Made by a program: the position numbers and the translations under genes. The notes under the pieces are model-generated. The model was not told the origin of the DNA. It was given only the letters and a program-made list of their open reading frames with translations, and did not search any database. This document shows, in pieces, positions 22,534 to 31,434 of a stretch of DNA of 64,000 bases (the first letter of the stretch is position 1; each line of letters starts with the position of its first letter). Origin of the DNA: Actinomadura opuntiae. GTDB lineage: Bacteria > Actinomycetota > Actinomycetes > Streptosporangiales > Streptosporangiaceae. The stretch covers positions 1 to 64,000 of the forward strand of contig NZ_JASNWF010000025.1 in NCBI RefSeq assembly GCF_030283205.1, written 5' to 3'.

Positions 22534-23654
22534 CGCGCCGTCCCGCGTTCTGGCTGTGGGCCGTGATGTGCCCGCTCGGCCTCTGGATCGCGCTGCGGGC
22601 GATGGAGCCGTCGATCGCGGAGTTCCCGGCGGCCGCGGTGGCCGGGTTCGCGCTGCTGGCGCCCGTGCTCGTCCTCGGGGTGTGGGGGGTGCGGCGGCTG
22701 CACCCGGTCCGCCCGCACCCGCTCGGGTACGCGATGATCGCGGTCGGGTGGGGCGGGCTGGCCGCGTTCGGGACGGCGCTGCCAGCCAACGCCGCGTTCC
22801 AGGCGATCATCGCCAAGACCGCGGGGGCGGAGTTCAACGCCCGCTGGGGCGCGGCGATCGCCGCGCCGGTCGACGAGGAGCTGCTGAAGCTGGCGGGCGT
22901 GGCGGTGCTGGCGCTGATCGTGCCGTGCGCGGTGCGCGGGCCGCTGGACGGCTGGGGCTACGGCGCGCTGGCCGGGCTGGGGTTCCAGATCACCGAGAAC
23001 TTCCTGTACGTGCTCAACACGATCGTGCTGACCGGCGGGACGCAGGACGCCAACGCGGCGTTCTTCACCTTCGGCGGCCGGGTGATCGGCGGCGCCTGGT
23101 GGAGCCACTGGGCGATGACCGCGGTCGGCGGCGCCGGGCTCGGCTGCCTGCTCGGGCGGGCGTCGAAGTCGACGGCCGCCCTCGCGTTCGCCTCGCTGCT
23201 CCTCGCCATGGGCCTGCACGCGTGGTGGGACTCGCCGCTGCTGCCCGGGGCGGCGCTGCTGCCGCTGAAGGGCGCGCCGATCCTGCTGGCGGCGGTGATG
23301 GCGTACCGGCTGGCGCGGCGCCGCTACCTCGTCCGGTTCCGGCGGGCGGCGGCCGAGGAGACAGCGCGGGGCGTGCTGCTTCCGGGCGAGGACCGGGTGC
23401 TGGCCTTCCGCCGGTGGCGGCGCAAGGAGCGGTGGGACGTGCCGACCGGGGAGCCGCGGCGGCTGCTCTCCCGGCTGCGGGCGGCCGAGTTGGAGCTGAT
23501 CGAGAACGGGTTCGGCGGGCTGGAGCCGGATCCGCGGGCCGCGGACCGGCTCCGCGCCGAGATCGCCGTCCTGCGCCGACGTCTCGCCACCGCGCGCGCC
23601 GGTCCCGTCCGGCCGGGGGCGGACGCGGACACCGCCCGCCCCGACACGGCCTGA
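22530..23654 (+). CDS. PrsW-family intramembrane metalloprotease
   Basis: A 374-aa polytopic protein of the PrsW/CPBP-related family. The motifs line up: PVDEELLKLAGVAVL (first glutamate/lysine motif), GLGFQITENFLYV, WWSHWAMTAVGGAG and AMGLHAWWDS (third-helix and metal-site histidines). About eight membrane helices occupy residues 8-260. The C-terminal 110 residues are a cytoplasmic basic region (RRRYLVRFRRAAAEE, LRAAELELIENGF). B. subtilis PrsW cleaves an anti-sigma factor; no such pair is adjacent here. ATG 22530 overlaps the preceding stop. Confidence 0.87.
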   Translation: MTRRPAFWLWAVMCPLGLWIALRAMEPSIAEFPAAAVAGFALLAPVLVLGVWGVRRLHPVRPHPLGYAMIAVGWGGLAAFGTALPANAAFQAIIAKTAGAEFNARWGAAIAAPVDEELLKLAGVAVLALIVPCAVRGPLDGWGYGALAGLGFQITENFLYVLNTIVLTGGTQDANAAFFTFGGRVIGGAWWSHWAMTAVGGAGLGCLLGRASKSTAALAFASLLLAMGLHAWWDSPLLPGAALLPLKGAPILLAAVMAYRLARRRYLVRFRRAAAEETARGVLLPGEDRVLAFRRWRRKERWDVPTGEPRRLLSRLRAAELELIENGFGGLEPDPRAADRLRAEIAVLRRRLATARAGPVRPGADADTARPDTA

Positions 23655-23666
23655 CCGAACCGGCCC

Positions 23667-25043
23667 TTACGACCGCCGCCTGAGCCGACCCGCGAGGGCG
23701 GCGGCGAACGCGGCGGCGCAGACCGCGGCGGCGACGAACAGCGCCCGGGCAGCCTCGCCGTTCTCGTGCCCGACGGCCGCGAACGCGCCCATGATCGCGA
23801 CGCCGAGGGTGGCGCCGAGCTGCCGGACGGCGTTGAGCAGTCCCCCGGCGGCACCGGCGGTGCCCTCGGGCGCGGCGGTGACGACGAGGGTCGCCAGCGC
23901 CGGCAGCGCGAAGGACACGCCGAATCCGGTGCACAGCAGGCCCGCGACCAGCGCGGGATAGGACGCGCCCGCCGCCAGCACGATCCCGAACAGCACGCCG
24001 CCCGCGGTCAGCAGGGCGAGGCCGGCCAGCACGGGCGGGCGGGGCCCGGTCCGCGCCACGATCCGCCCGGTGAGCAGCGGGTTGAACGCGAACGGCAGGG
24101 TCATCGGCAGGAACGCCAGGCCGGTGCGGAACGCGGACATCCCGAGCGTCTCCCGGAAGACCAGCGGCAGCACGAACAGCACGCCCGTCATCACGAAGTT
24201 GACGGCCGCGCCCGCGATCAGCGAACCCGGCATTCCGGGCGCGCGCAGGATCGCCGGGACCAGCACGGGCGCCGAACTCCGCCGCTCCAGCACGCCGAAC
24301 GCGATCGCGGCGGCGAGCGTCCCGGCCGCCGAGCAGCCCGCGTGCACGCGGGCGCCGGAGCCGAGCGCGATCAGCGCGTCGGTGAGCAGGCCGAGGGTGA
24401 GGCACGCGACGACCTGGGCTGGCCAGTCGATGGTGCGCTCGCCGCGCGGGCAGTGCACCCGGGGCCCGGCGACCAGGGCGAGGACGAGGACGGCGAGCGG
24501 CACGTTGATCAGGAAGATCGCCCGCCAGCCGGCCAGCCCCACCAGGGCGCCGCCCGCGATGGGCCCGGCGGCCAGCGCGGCGCCGCTGGTGGCCGCCCAG
24601 GCCGCCACCGCCTTCGCGCGCTCGGCCGGCACCGGGTAGAGCCGGCTGATCATCGCCATGGAGGCGGGCACGCACGCCGCGGCGGCGACGCCGAGCACCG
24701 CGCGCAGCGCCACGAGCGTCCACAGGTCGGGGGCTAGCGAGCTGAGCAGCGACGCGACGCCGAACGCGGCGATGCCCGCGCGGAACACGCGGTGCGCGCC
24801 GTACCGGTCGGCGACCGCGCCGGCCGACAGCAGCAGCGCGCCGAACACGACGGTGTAGCCGGTGACGGCCCATTGCAGGCCGGCGACCGTCCCGTGCAGC
24901 GAGCGGGCGAGGTCGGGCTCGGCCACCGACAGGACGGTGGTGTCGAGCAGCACCATGAAGTAGCCGAGGGATATGCCGAACAGGGCGGGGCGGCGCCGGG
25001 CGGTGCCGGAGGCCACCGCGTCCGGGGAGAGAACCGTACTCAT
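23667..25043 (-). CDS. MFS drug exporter, DHA2 (14-TM) type
   Basis: A 458-aa major facilitator of the EmrB/QacA-like DHA2 group. Diagnostic features are LLDTTVLSVAEPDLARSL (motif D1), GAVADRYGAHRVFRAG (motif A), ALRAVLGVAAAACVPASMAMI and the motif-C-like GPIAGGALVGLAGWRAIFLINVP. About 14 hydrophobic helices are visible. It likely exports hydrophobic compounds using the proton gradient. It is divergent from a LysR regulator gene across a 96-bp region with a perfect LysR-type palindrome, so it is probably controlled by that regulator. Confidence 0.92.
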   Translation of the reverse strand: MSTVLSPDAVASGTARRRPALFGISLGYFMVLLDTTVLSVAEPDLARSLHGTVAGLQWAVTGYTVVFGALLLSAGAVADRYGAHRVFRAGIAAFGVASLLSSLAPDLWTLVALRAVLGVAAAACVPASMAMISRLYPVPAERAKAVAAWAATSGAALAAGPIAGGALVGLAGWRAIFLINVPLAVLVLALVAGPRVHCPRGERTIDWPAQVVACLTLGLLTDALIALGSGARVHAGCSAAGTLAAAIAFGVLERRSSAPVLVPAILRAPGMPGSLIAGAAVNFVMTGVLFVLPLVFRETLGMSAFRTGLAFLPMTLPFAFNPLLTGRIVARTGPRPPVLAGLALLTAGGVLFGIVLAAGASYPALVAGLLCTGFGVSFALPALATLVVTAAPEGTAGAAGGLLNAVRQLGATLGVAIMGAFAAVGHENGEAARALFVAAAVCAAAFAAALAGRLRRRS

Positions 25044-25098
25044 GGCGCCCAGTCTTGGATTCGCGGCACCGGGGCTCCACCGGCCGGCCCGCACGCCG

Positions 25099-25117
25099 CG
25101 TTCGGAATATCCGAACG
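25099..25117. promoter_or_regulatory. LysR-type operator between MFS exporter and LysR gene
   Basis: CGTTCGGA-ATA-TCCGAACG is a perfect 19-bp inverted repeat containing the T-N11-A LysR box TCGGAATATCCGA (25102-25114). It lies 23 bp before the LysR start and 56 bp before the exporter start, which fits control of both. Confidence 0.75.
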
Positions 25118-25139
25118 CTCCGCCGGGGTTGCCGTAGGC

Positions 25140-26018
25140 ATGGAATTGCGGCAGCTGCGGACCTTCGAGGCCGTCATCGAGCACGGCACCGTCACCGACG
25201 CCGCGAACGCGCTCGGCCTCGCGCCGTCGTCGGTGTCGGAGCAGGTCCGGACGCTGGAGCGCTCCCTCGGCGTGGCGCTGTTCGAGCGCGGCCCGAAGGG
25301 GATGCGGCTGACCGGGGCGGGCGAGCGGATGCGCGCATGGGCCGGGCGGCTGCTGGCGCAGGCGGAGGAGGCGCGCCGCGAGGTCGCGGGCGAGCCCCCG
25401 GTGGTGCGGCTCGGCGCGCTGGAGACGATCGCGGCGACACATGTGCCCGCGGTGCTGGAGCGGGTCGCCGAACGGCGGCCCGGCCTGCGCGTCGAGGTCC
25501 GCTCGGACGCGGCCCGCGACCAGCTGCTCGGCGCGGTCGCCGGCGGCGACCTGGACGCCGCGCTGCTGCTGGACACCGGCACCGGCCTCGGCGACCTCGG
25601 CTTCGCCTCCCCGTCCGAACCGCTCGGCTTCCTCGACCTGGAGCCGGTGCCGCTCGCGCTGGTCGCCGCGCCGGGCCACCCGCTCGCCGAGGCCGCGCGG
25701 GTCGCCGCCGCCGACCTGGCGGGCGAGCGGCTCCTGGTGAACGTCCCGGCGTGCTCGTTCTGGCTGGCCGGGGAGCGGATCCTCGGGTCCGGCGTCGAGC
25801 GGGTGCGAGCGGGCAGCGTGACGGTCATGGCGTCCTGGGCGGAGCGGGGGCTCGGGATCGCGCTGGTGCCGGAGTTCGCCGTCCGGGAGCGGCTGGATGC
25901 CGGTTCCCTCGTCCGGCTCGCCCTCGACGCGCCCGACCTCAGCCTCCGCCTGGTGTGGCGCGCCGACCGCGAGTCGATGCCCGCCCTGCGCGAGGTGCTG
26001 TACGCGGCGAGCGCCTGA
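25140..26018 (+). CDS. LysR-family transcriptional regulator
   Basis: A 292-aa LysR regulator: HTH MELRQLRTFEAVIEHGTVTD, LAPSSVSEQVRTLERSLGVALFERGPKGMRLT, then the effector domain (VRLGALETIAATHVPAVLERV). It is divergent from the MFS exporter and probably binds the TTCGGAATATCCGAA palindrome. Its last 80 bp overlap, in the opposite orientation, the end of the EamA transporter gene. ATG 25140. The effector is unknown. Confidence 0.92.
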   Translation: MELRQLRTFEAVIEHGTVTDAANALGLAPSSVSEQVRTLERSLGVALFERGPKGMRLTGAGERMRAWAGRLLAQAEEARREVAGEPPVVRLGALETIAATHVPAVLERVAERRPGLRVEVRSDAARDQLLGAVAGGDLDAALLLDTGTGLGDLGFASPSEPLGFLDLEPVPLALVAAPGHPLAEAARVAAADLAGERLLVNVPACSFWLAGERILGSGVERVRAGSVTVMASWAERGLGIALVPEFAVRERLDAGSLVRLALDAPDLSLRLVWRADRESMPALREVLYAASA

Positions 26019-26934
26019 TCGCGCGGTACCGGCCGGTCGGGGTACGCGCCGTCAGGACGCTGACGGAGTTCGCGGTGACGATGACGAGGATCGCGAGCCA
26101 CTGCGTCCAGTGCAGCGCCTGCCCGAGGACGACGAGCCCCGCCACCGCCGCCAGCACCGGATTCACGCTCATGAACACGCCGAAGAAGCGCGCCGGGACG
26201 CGGCGCAGCGCGAGCAGGTCGACGGCGAACGGAACGGCCGACGACAGCACGCCCGCCGCGCCCGCGCACGCCAGCGCCCGCACCGTCGGCGGGTGCTGGA
26301 CGAGCACGAACGCCCCGATCGGCACGAACACCAGCCCCGACAGCCCCGCCGCGGCGGCCGAACCCTCCGCGCCGGGCAGCGTCCGCCCGATGGTCCGGTT
26401 GAGCAGGATGTATCCGGCCCAGCAGCACGCGGCGAGCAACCCGAGGCCGATGCCGAGGAAGTCCGAGCTGGGCCGCGGCCGGGTCAGCGCCACCACCGCG
26501 GCGGCCACGACGACGGCGCAGGCCAGGTCGGTGCGGCGGCGCGAGCTCGCCAGCGCGACGGCCAGCGGCCCGAGGAACTCCAGCGTGACGGCCAGGCCGA
26601 GGCCCACGCGCCCGACGGCGGTGTAGAGCGAGAGGTTCATCGTGGCGAAGACCGCCGCGAGCGCCAGCACCGGCCGCCACTGAGCGGCGGTGAACGAGCG
26701 CAGCCGGGGCCGCCCGGCCGCCAGCAGGACGGCCGCCGCGACCCACTGGCGCACCGCCACCACCCCGGCCGGCCCGATGACCGGGAACGCCAGAGCGCCG
26801 ACCGCCGCGCCGGTCTGGTTGGAAGCGGCGCTGGCCAGCATCATCGCCACGCCGGCCAGGCGGCCGTGCCCGTCCTCGGCCCGCACGTCCGGCCGCGGTT
26901 CCCCGCTCGCCTCGACAGAGGTTCCGGCCTTCAT
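25939..26934 (-). CDS. EamA/RhtA-type DMT transporter
   Basis: A 331-aa drug/metabolite transporter with ten predicted helices (two EamA repeats). Typical segments are ASAASNQTGAAVGALAFPVIG, VGLGLAVTLEFLGPLAVAL, ACCWAGYILLNRTIG and VMSVNPVLAAVAGLVVLGQ-like (FMSVNPVLAAVAG). It resembles RhtA, an amino-acid exporter. The C-terminal 45 residues are hydrophilic and arginine-rich and are encoded antisense to the LysR gene 25140-26018, so this tail may be an extension past the ancestral stop. It is divergent from the second LysR gene, which probably regulates it. Confidence 0.88.
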   Translation of the reverse strand: MKAGTSVEASGEPRPDVRAEDGHGRLAGVAMMLASAASNQTGAAVGALAFPVIGPAGVVAVRQWVAAAVLLAAGRPRLRSFTAAQWRPVLALAAVFATMNLSLYTAVGRVGLGLAVTLEFLGPLAVALASSRRRTDLACAVVVAAAVVALTRPRPSSDFLGIGLGLLAACCWAGYILLNRTIGRTLPGAEGSAAAAGLSGLVFVPIGAFVLVQHPPTVRALACAGAAGVLSSAVPFAVDLLALRRVPARFFGVFMSVNPVLAAVAGLVVLGQALHWTQWLAILVIVTANSVSVLTARTPTGRYRAIRRSPRTAPRAGRASTRGRRATPGGG

Positions 26935-26973
26935 GCTCCGAGCATGCGGCGGCCGCGTCCTTGCGCAAAATGC

Positions 26974-26987
26974 ATGCGCGAGCGCAT
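26974..26987. promoter_or_regulatory. Inverted repeat between EamA transporter and LysR genes
   Basis: ATGCGC-GA-GCGCAT is a perfect 14-bp inverted repeat in the 68-bp divergent region, 16 bp upstream of the LysR start codon. A second loosely related sequence TTGCGCAAAATGCATGCGC precedes it. It is a likely binding site of the LysR protein. Confidence 0.5.
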
Positions 26988-27002
26988 CTATACGCTTGAG
27001 TC

Positions 27003-27857
27003 ATGGATGTGGAGCTGCGGCAGCTAAGGGTCCTCGTCGCGATCGCGGACGCGGGCACGTTCACCGACGCCGCGATCGAGCTCGGCGTGTCGCAGGCGGC
27101 GGTGTCGCGCACCCTGGCCTCGCTGGAACGGGCGCTGGACGTCCGGCTGCTGCGCCGCACCAGCCGCAGCGTGACCCCGACCGCCACCGGCGTGCGGGTC
27201 CTGGCCAGGGCGCGGCGGCTGCTCGCCGAGGCCGACGACCTCGTGGCGGAGGCGACCAGCGGGCACGCCCGGCTGCGGATCGGGTACGCGTGGTCGGCGA
27301 TGGGCCGGCACACCGTGCCGTTCCAGCGGCTGTGGCCCCGCCGGTGGCCGCACGTCGAGCTGCGGCTCGTCCGCACCAACACCGCGACGGGCGGGCTCGC
27401 CGAGGGCGCCTGCGACATCGCCGTCGTCCGGGTCGCGCCGGACCCGCGCCGCTTCGACTCCGTGGTCGTCGGGCTGGAGCGGCGGTACTGCGCGATGGCG
27501 GCGGACGACCCGTGGGCGCGGCGCCGCTCGGTCCGGCTCGCCGACATCGCGGGCCGCACCCTGCTCGTCGACCGCCGCACCGGCACCACCACCGTCGACC
27601 TGTGGCCGCCCGAGACCCGGCCCGCCACCCGGTACACCGCCGACATCGACGACTGGCTGGCCGCCGTCGCGGCCGGCGGCTGCGTCGGCGTCACCGCGCG
27701 CAGCACCGTCGACCAGTACCGGCGGCCCGGGGTCGTCTACCGGCCGCTGCGCGACGCCGCGCCCATCGCCGTCCGGCTCGCCTGGTGGCACGACGACCCG
27801 CACCCGGCGGCCCGGCACGCCGTCGAACTGCTCACCGAGCTGTACCGGGGCGACTGA
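27003..27857 (+). CDS. LysR-family transcriptional regulator
   Basis: A 284-aa LysR protein: MDVELRQLRVLVAIADAGTF, LGVSQAAVSRTLASLERALDVRLLRRTSRSVTPT, then the effector-binding domain (GHARLRIGYAWSAMGRHTVPF). It is divergent from the EamA exporter gene, which it likely controls. The effector is unknown. It is the third LysR gene in the window; the 14981 and 25140 regulators also sit divergently next to the genes they presumably control. Confidence 0.92.
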   Translation: MDVELRQLRVLVAIADAGTFTDAAIELGVSQAAVSRTLASLERALDVRLLRRTSRSVTPTATGVRVLARARRLLAEADDLVAEATSGHARLRIGYAWSAMGRHTVPFQRLWPRRWPHVELRLVRTNTATGGLAEGACDIAVVRVAPDPRRFDSVVVGLERRYCAMAADDPWARRRSVRLADIAGRTLLVDRRTGTTTVDLWPPETRPATRYTADIDDWLAAVAAGGCVGVTARSTVDQYRRPGVVYRPLRDAAPIAVRLAWWHDDPHPAARHAVELLTELYRGD

Positions 27858-27928
27858 CCGCCGCCGTTTGTGGGACGCCCCCACGGGTACCCGCCCAGCG
27901 AAAACCCTGCTTGATCAGGAGGAGCGCT

Positions 27929-29575
27929 ATGGCGGGACGGGACCGGGCCGACGGGCGGCAGCGGCTGCCGGCGGGCTGGCGGCTGGCGTACGGGGTCAAC
28001 GACCGGCTCGGCTCCACCGAGTTCATGAGCCGGAACATCAAGAAGGCGTTCCCCAAGCACTGGTCGTTCCTGCTGGGCGAGATCGCCCTCTACTCGTTCA
28101 TCGTCCTGATCCTCACCGGCGTCTTCCTGACCCTGTTCTTCAAGCCGAGCGGCACGGAGATCGTCTACGACGGCTCCTACACCCAGCTGCGCGGCGTGAA
28201 GATGAGCGAGGCGTACGCGTCCGCGCTGGACCTGTCGTTCGACGTGCGCGGCGGGCTGCTGATGCGGCAGATCCACCACTGGGCGGCGAACATCTTCCTC
28301 GCCGCGATCAGCGTCCACCTGCTGCGGATCTTCTTCACCGGCGCGTTCCGCAAGCCGCGCGAGGTCAACTGGCTGATCGGGGTCACCCTGTTCGCGCTGT
28401 CGGTGCTGGAGGGGTTCGCCGGCTACTCCCTGCCCGACGACCTGCTGTCGGGCACCGGGCTGCGCATCGCCGAGGGCATCCTGCTCTCGGTGCCGGTCGT
28501 CGGCACCTACCTGACCTTCTGGGCCTTCGGCGGCCAGTTCCCCGCCAGCGAGTCCTTCATCCCGCGGCTGTTCACCGTGCACATCCTGCTGGTCCCCGGC
28601 ATCCTGCTCGCGCTGATCACCGCGCACCTGATGATCCTCTGGCACCAGACCCACACCCAGTGGCCCGGCAAGGGCCGCCGCGAGCAGGCGGTGCAGGGCG
28701 AGCCGACCTTCCCCAGCTTCCTGGCGCAGAGCGGCGCGTACTTCCTCTACACCTTCGGGTTCCTGGCCGGGCTGGCGGCGTTCGTGCAGATCAACCCGAT
28801 CTGGCTGTACGGGCCGTACGACCCGGGCGAGGTGTCGTTCGGCTCGCAGCCCGACTGGTACATCGCCTTCCTCGAAGGCTCGCTGCGCATCATGGGACGG
28901 CTCTCGACGACGGTCGCCGGGCACACCGTCAGCTGGAACGTGCTGCTGCCGGCCGTCGTCCTGCCGATGGTGTTCTTCACCCTCATCGGGCTGTACCCGT
29001 TCTTCGAGCGATGGGCGACCGGGGACGAACGCGTCCACCACCTGCTCGACCGCCCGCGCAACGCCGCGACCCGGACGGCGATCGGCGCGGCCGTCATCGC
29101 CTGGTACGGGAACCTGTGGGCGGCGGGCGGCAACGACATCCTCTCCAACACCTTCAAGATCCCGCTGTTCTGGACGACGTGGTTCTTCCGGATCGGGTTC
29201 TTCGCCTTCCCGGTGCTGGCGTTCGCCGTCGCTCGCCGCGTCTGCCTCAGCCTGCAGCGCCGCGACCTGCAGCAGCGCGAGGAGGGCGTGGAGAGCGGCC
29301 TGATCTCGCTGACCCCGGAGGGCGGCTTCACCGAACGGCACGAGCGGCCGCGGCCGGAGCAGGCGGCGATCCTGCGGACCCGGCAGCCGCGCGAGCTGGT
29401 CGCGGCCTACCCGCACCACATCATCCCGCTGCCGACGCCCGGCCGCGTCCGGACCCAGGCCCGCACCCGCACCAACCGCTTCTACCTCAACTACCAGACC
29501 GAGTCCTACGGCGGCGGCCAGGGCGACCTCAAGCGCGACGGCGCCGTGGAGAAGGAGAAGAAGGACGACTCCTGA
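27929..29575 (+). CDS. qcrB: Cytochrome b subunit of bc complex (solitary copy)
   Basis: A 548-aa actinobacterial QcrB. Heme-ligand regions are RQIHHWAANIF, HLLRIFF, FTVHILLVPG and HLMILWHQTH. The quinol-site motif is PDWY (SQPDWYIAFLEGS), as in actinobacteria. ATG 27929 follows AGGAGG. In typical genomes qcrB lies in a qcrCAB cluster behind ctaC/ctaE; here neither qcrA nor qcrC is nearby, so this is probably a paralogue of the main gene. The next gene, convergent, is a ctaD paralogue. The C-terminal tail (RPEQAAILRTRQPRELVAAYP) is typical of the family. Confidence 0.93.
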   Translation: MAGRDRADGRQRLPAGWRLAYGVNDRLGSTEFMSRNIKKAFPKHWSFLLGEIALYSFIVLILTGVFLTLFFKPSGTEIVYDGSYTQLRGVKMSEAYASALDLSFDVRGGLLMRQIHHWAANIFLAAISVHLLRIFFTGAFRKPREVNWLIGVTLFALSVLEGFAGYSLPDDLLSGTGLRIAEGILLSVPVVGTYLTFWAFGGQFPASESFIPRLFTVHILLVPGILLALITAHLMILWHQTHTQWPGKGRREQAVQGEPTFPSFLAQSGAYFLYTFGFLAGLAAFVQINPIWLYGPYDPGEVSFGSQPDWYIAFLEGSLRIMGRLSTTVAGHTVSWNVLLPAVVLPMVFFTLIGLYPFFERWATGDERVHHLLDRPRNAATRTAIGAAVIAWYGNLWAAGGNDILSNTFKIPLFWTTWFFRIGFFAFPVLAFAVARRVCLSLQRRDLQQREEGVESGLISLTPEGGFTERHERPRPEQAAILRTRQPRELVAAYPHHIIPLPTPGRVRTQARTRTNRFYLNYQTESYGGGQGDLKRDGAVEKEKKDDS

Positions 29576-29612
29576 CCCACCGCGGAGAACCCGCGCCGGT
29601 AACGGAACCGGG

Positions 29613-31307
29613 TCAGGCGGAGGAGTCGGCGGGGGGTTGCGGGAGGGCGGGTTCGGACTTCTGCGGGGAGTCCTTCGGCGGATAGTGCAGGTCGACCGCG
29701 GGACGGAAGGAGCGGATCCGCGGCATCGAGGTGAAGTTGTGGCGGGGCGGCGGGCAGGAGGTCGCCCATTCCAGCGAGCCGCCGAAGCCCCACGGGTCGT
29801 CGGTCTCGACGATCTCGCCGCGGCGGTGCGTCCGGTAGATGTTCCACAGGAACGCGAAGGTGGAGGCGCCGAGGATGAACGAGCCGATCGACGAGACGAA
29901 GTTCAGCGGGCCGAACTGGTCGGGGTAGTCGGCGATGCGGCGCGGCATGCCTTCGGCGCCGAGCCAGTGCTGGACGAGGAAGGTGGTGTGGAAGCCGACG
30001 AACAGGGACCAGAAATGGATCTTCCCCCAGGTCTCGTTCAGCTTCTTGCCGGTCATCTTCGGCCACCAGAAGTAGAACCCGCCGAACATCGCGAACACCA
30101 CGGTGCCGAACAGCACGTAATGGAAATGGGCGACGACGAAATAGGAGTCGGTGAGGTGGAAGTCCATCGGCGGTGACGCCAGGATCACCCCGGTGAGCCC
30201 GCCGAACAGGAACGTCACCAGGAAGCCAATCGCCCACAGCATCGGGGTCTCGAAGGTGAGCTGGCCCTTCCACAGGGTGCCGACCCAGTTGAAGAACTTG
30301 ATGCCGGTGGGCACGGCGATCATGAAGGACGTCATGGAGAAGAACGGCAGCAGGACCTGGCCGGTGGCGAACATGTGGTGCGCCCAAACCGTCATGGACA
30401 GCCCGGTGATCGCGATGGTGGCGCAGACCATGCCGAGGTAGCCGAAGATGGGTTTGCGGGCGAACACCGGGATGATCTCGGTGACGATCCCGAAGAACGG
30501 CAGCGCCACGATGTAGACCTCGGGATGGCCGAAGAACCAGAACAGGTGCTGCCACAGCAGCGCCCCGCCGTTCGCGCCGTCGTAGACGTGCGCGCCGAAC
30601 TTGCGGTCGGCCTCCAGCGCGAACAGCGCGGCGGTCAGCACGGGGAAGGCGATCAGCACCATCACGCTGGTCAGCAGCGCGTTCCACGTGAAGATCGGCA
30701 GGCGGAACATCACCATGCCGGGGGCCCGCATCGCGATGATCGTCGCCATCAGGTTGACCGAGGTGAAGATGGTCCCGAACCCGGACACGATCAGGCCCAT
30801 CACCCACATGTCGCCGCCCAGCCCGGGCGAGTACGTCGACGACGACAGCGGCGAGTAGGAGAACCAGCCGAACGCGGCGGCACCGCCCGGCATCAGGAAG
30901 CCGGCCAGCACGATGATCGCGCCGAACAGGAAGAGGTAATAGCTGAGCGTGTTGAGCCGCGGGAACGCCACGTCGGGCGCGCCGATCTGCAATGGCACGA
31001 TCACGTTGGCGAACCCGGCGAACAGGGGCGTCGCGAACAGCAGCAGCATGATCGTGCCGTGGATGGTGAACAGCTGGTTGTACTGGAGGTTGTCCATCAC
31101 CTGCAGGCCGGGCTTCATGAGCTCGGCCCGCATCAGCATCGCCATCAGCCCGGCGATCAGGAACATCGCGAACGAGGTGCCGAGGTACAGGTAGCCGACC
31201 ATCTTGTGGTCGGTGGTGGCGAGAACGTCGCCGATCCTCGTCCCCTTGCGATGGCGCGCCAGTGCGTCGGCGGCGCTGGTGTCCGGCGTGCCCTGCACAG
31301 CCGTCAT
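29613..31307 (-). CDS. ctaD: Cytochrome c oxidase subunit I (solitary copy)
   Basis: aa3-type oxidase subunit I (564 aa), the heme a/a3-CuB core of the terminal oxidase. Seen: TTDHKMVGYLYLGT, FTIHGTIMLL (low-spin heme His), WQHLFWFFGHPEVYIVALP (CuB His-Tyr), WAHHMFATG (CuB histidines) and the heme a3/a His pair in VVAHFHYVLFGT. The subunits II and III genes are not nearby, so this looks like an accessory copy. A perfect CATTACCA/TGGTAATG inverted repeat lies 20 bp upstream of the ATG, suggesting regulated expression. The C-terminal extension ends in a proline-rich tail. Confidence 0.94.
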   Translation of the reverse strand: MTAVQGTPDTSAADALARHRKGTRIGDVLATTDHKMVGYLYLGTSFAMFLIAGLMAMLMRAELMKPGLQVMDNLQYNQLFTIHGTIMLLLFATPLFAGFANVIVPLQIGAPDVAFPRLNTLSYYLFLFGAIIVLAGFLMPGGAAAFGWFSYSPLSSSTYSPGLGGDMWVMGLIVSGFGTIFTSVNLMATIIAMRAPGMVMFRLPIFTWNALLTSVMVLIAFPVLTAALFALEADRKFGAHVYDGANGGALLWQHLFWFFGHPEVYIVALPFFGIVTEIIPVFARKPIFGYLGMVCATIAITGLSMTVWAHHMFATGQVLLPFFSMTSFMIAVPTGIKFFNWVGTLWKGQLTFETPMLWAIGFLVTFLFGGLTGVILASPPMDFHLTDSYFVVAHFHYVLFGTVVFAMFGGFYFWWPKMTGKKLNETWGKIHFWSLFVGFHTTFLVQHWLGAEGMPRRIADYPDQFGPLNFVSSIGSFILGASTFAFLWNIYRTHRRGEIVETDDPWGFGGSLEWATSCPPPRHNFTSMPRIRSFRPAVDLHYPPKDSPQKSEPALPQPPADSSA

Positions 31308-31326
31308 CCGGGCTCCCCTCCTCGGC

Positions 31327-31347
31327 CATTACCAACCGGTGGTAATG
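31327..31347. promoter_or_regulatory. Perfect inverted repeat upstream of ctaD
   Basis: CATTACCA and TGGTAATG (8-bp arms) flank ACCGG; the centre ACCGGT is itself palindromic. It lies 20-40 bp upstream of the ctaD start. The form resembles TetR-type operators. No TetR gene is adjacent. Confidence 0.7.
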
Positions 31348-31434
31348 ACCAGGGAAAGACCCTTCAAACGCGGGCACGGGCGGGCTCGGGCGCGCTCCCC
31401 GCGCCCGGGCCCGGAGGCGGGACGGTCAGAGCCG

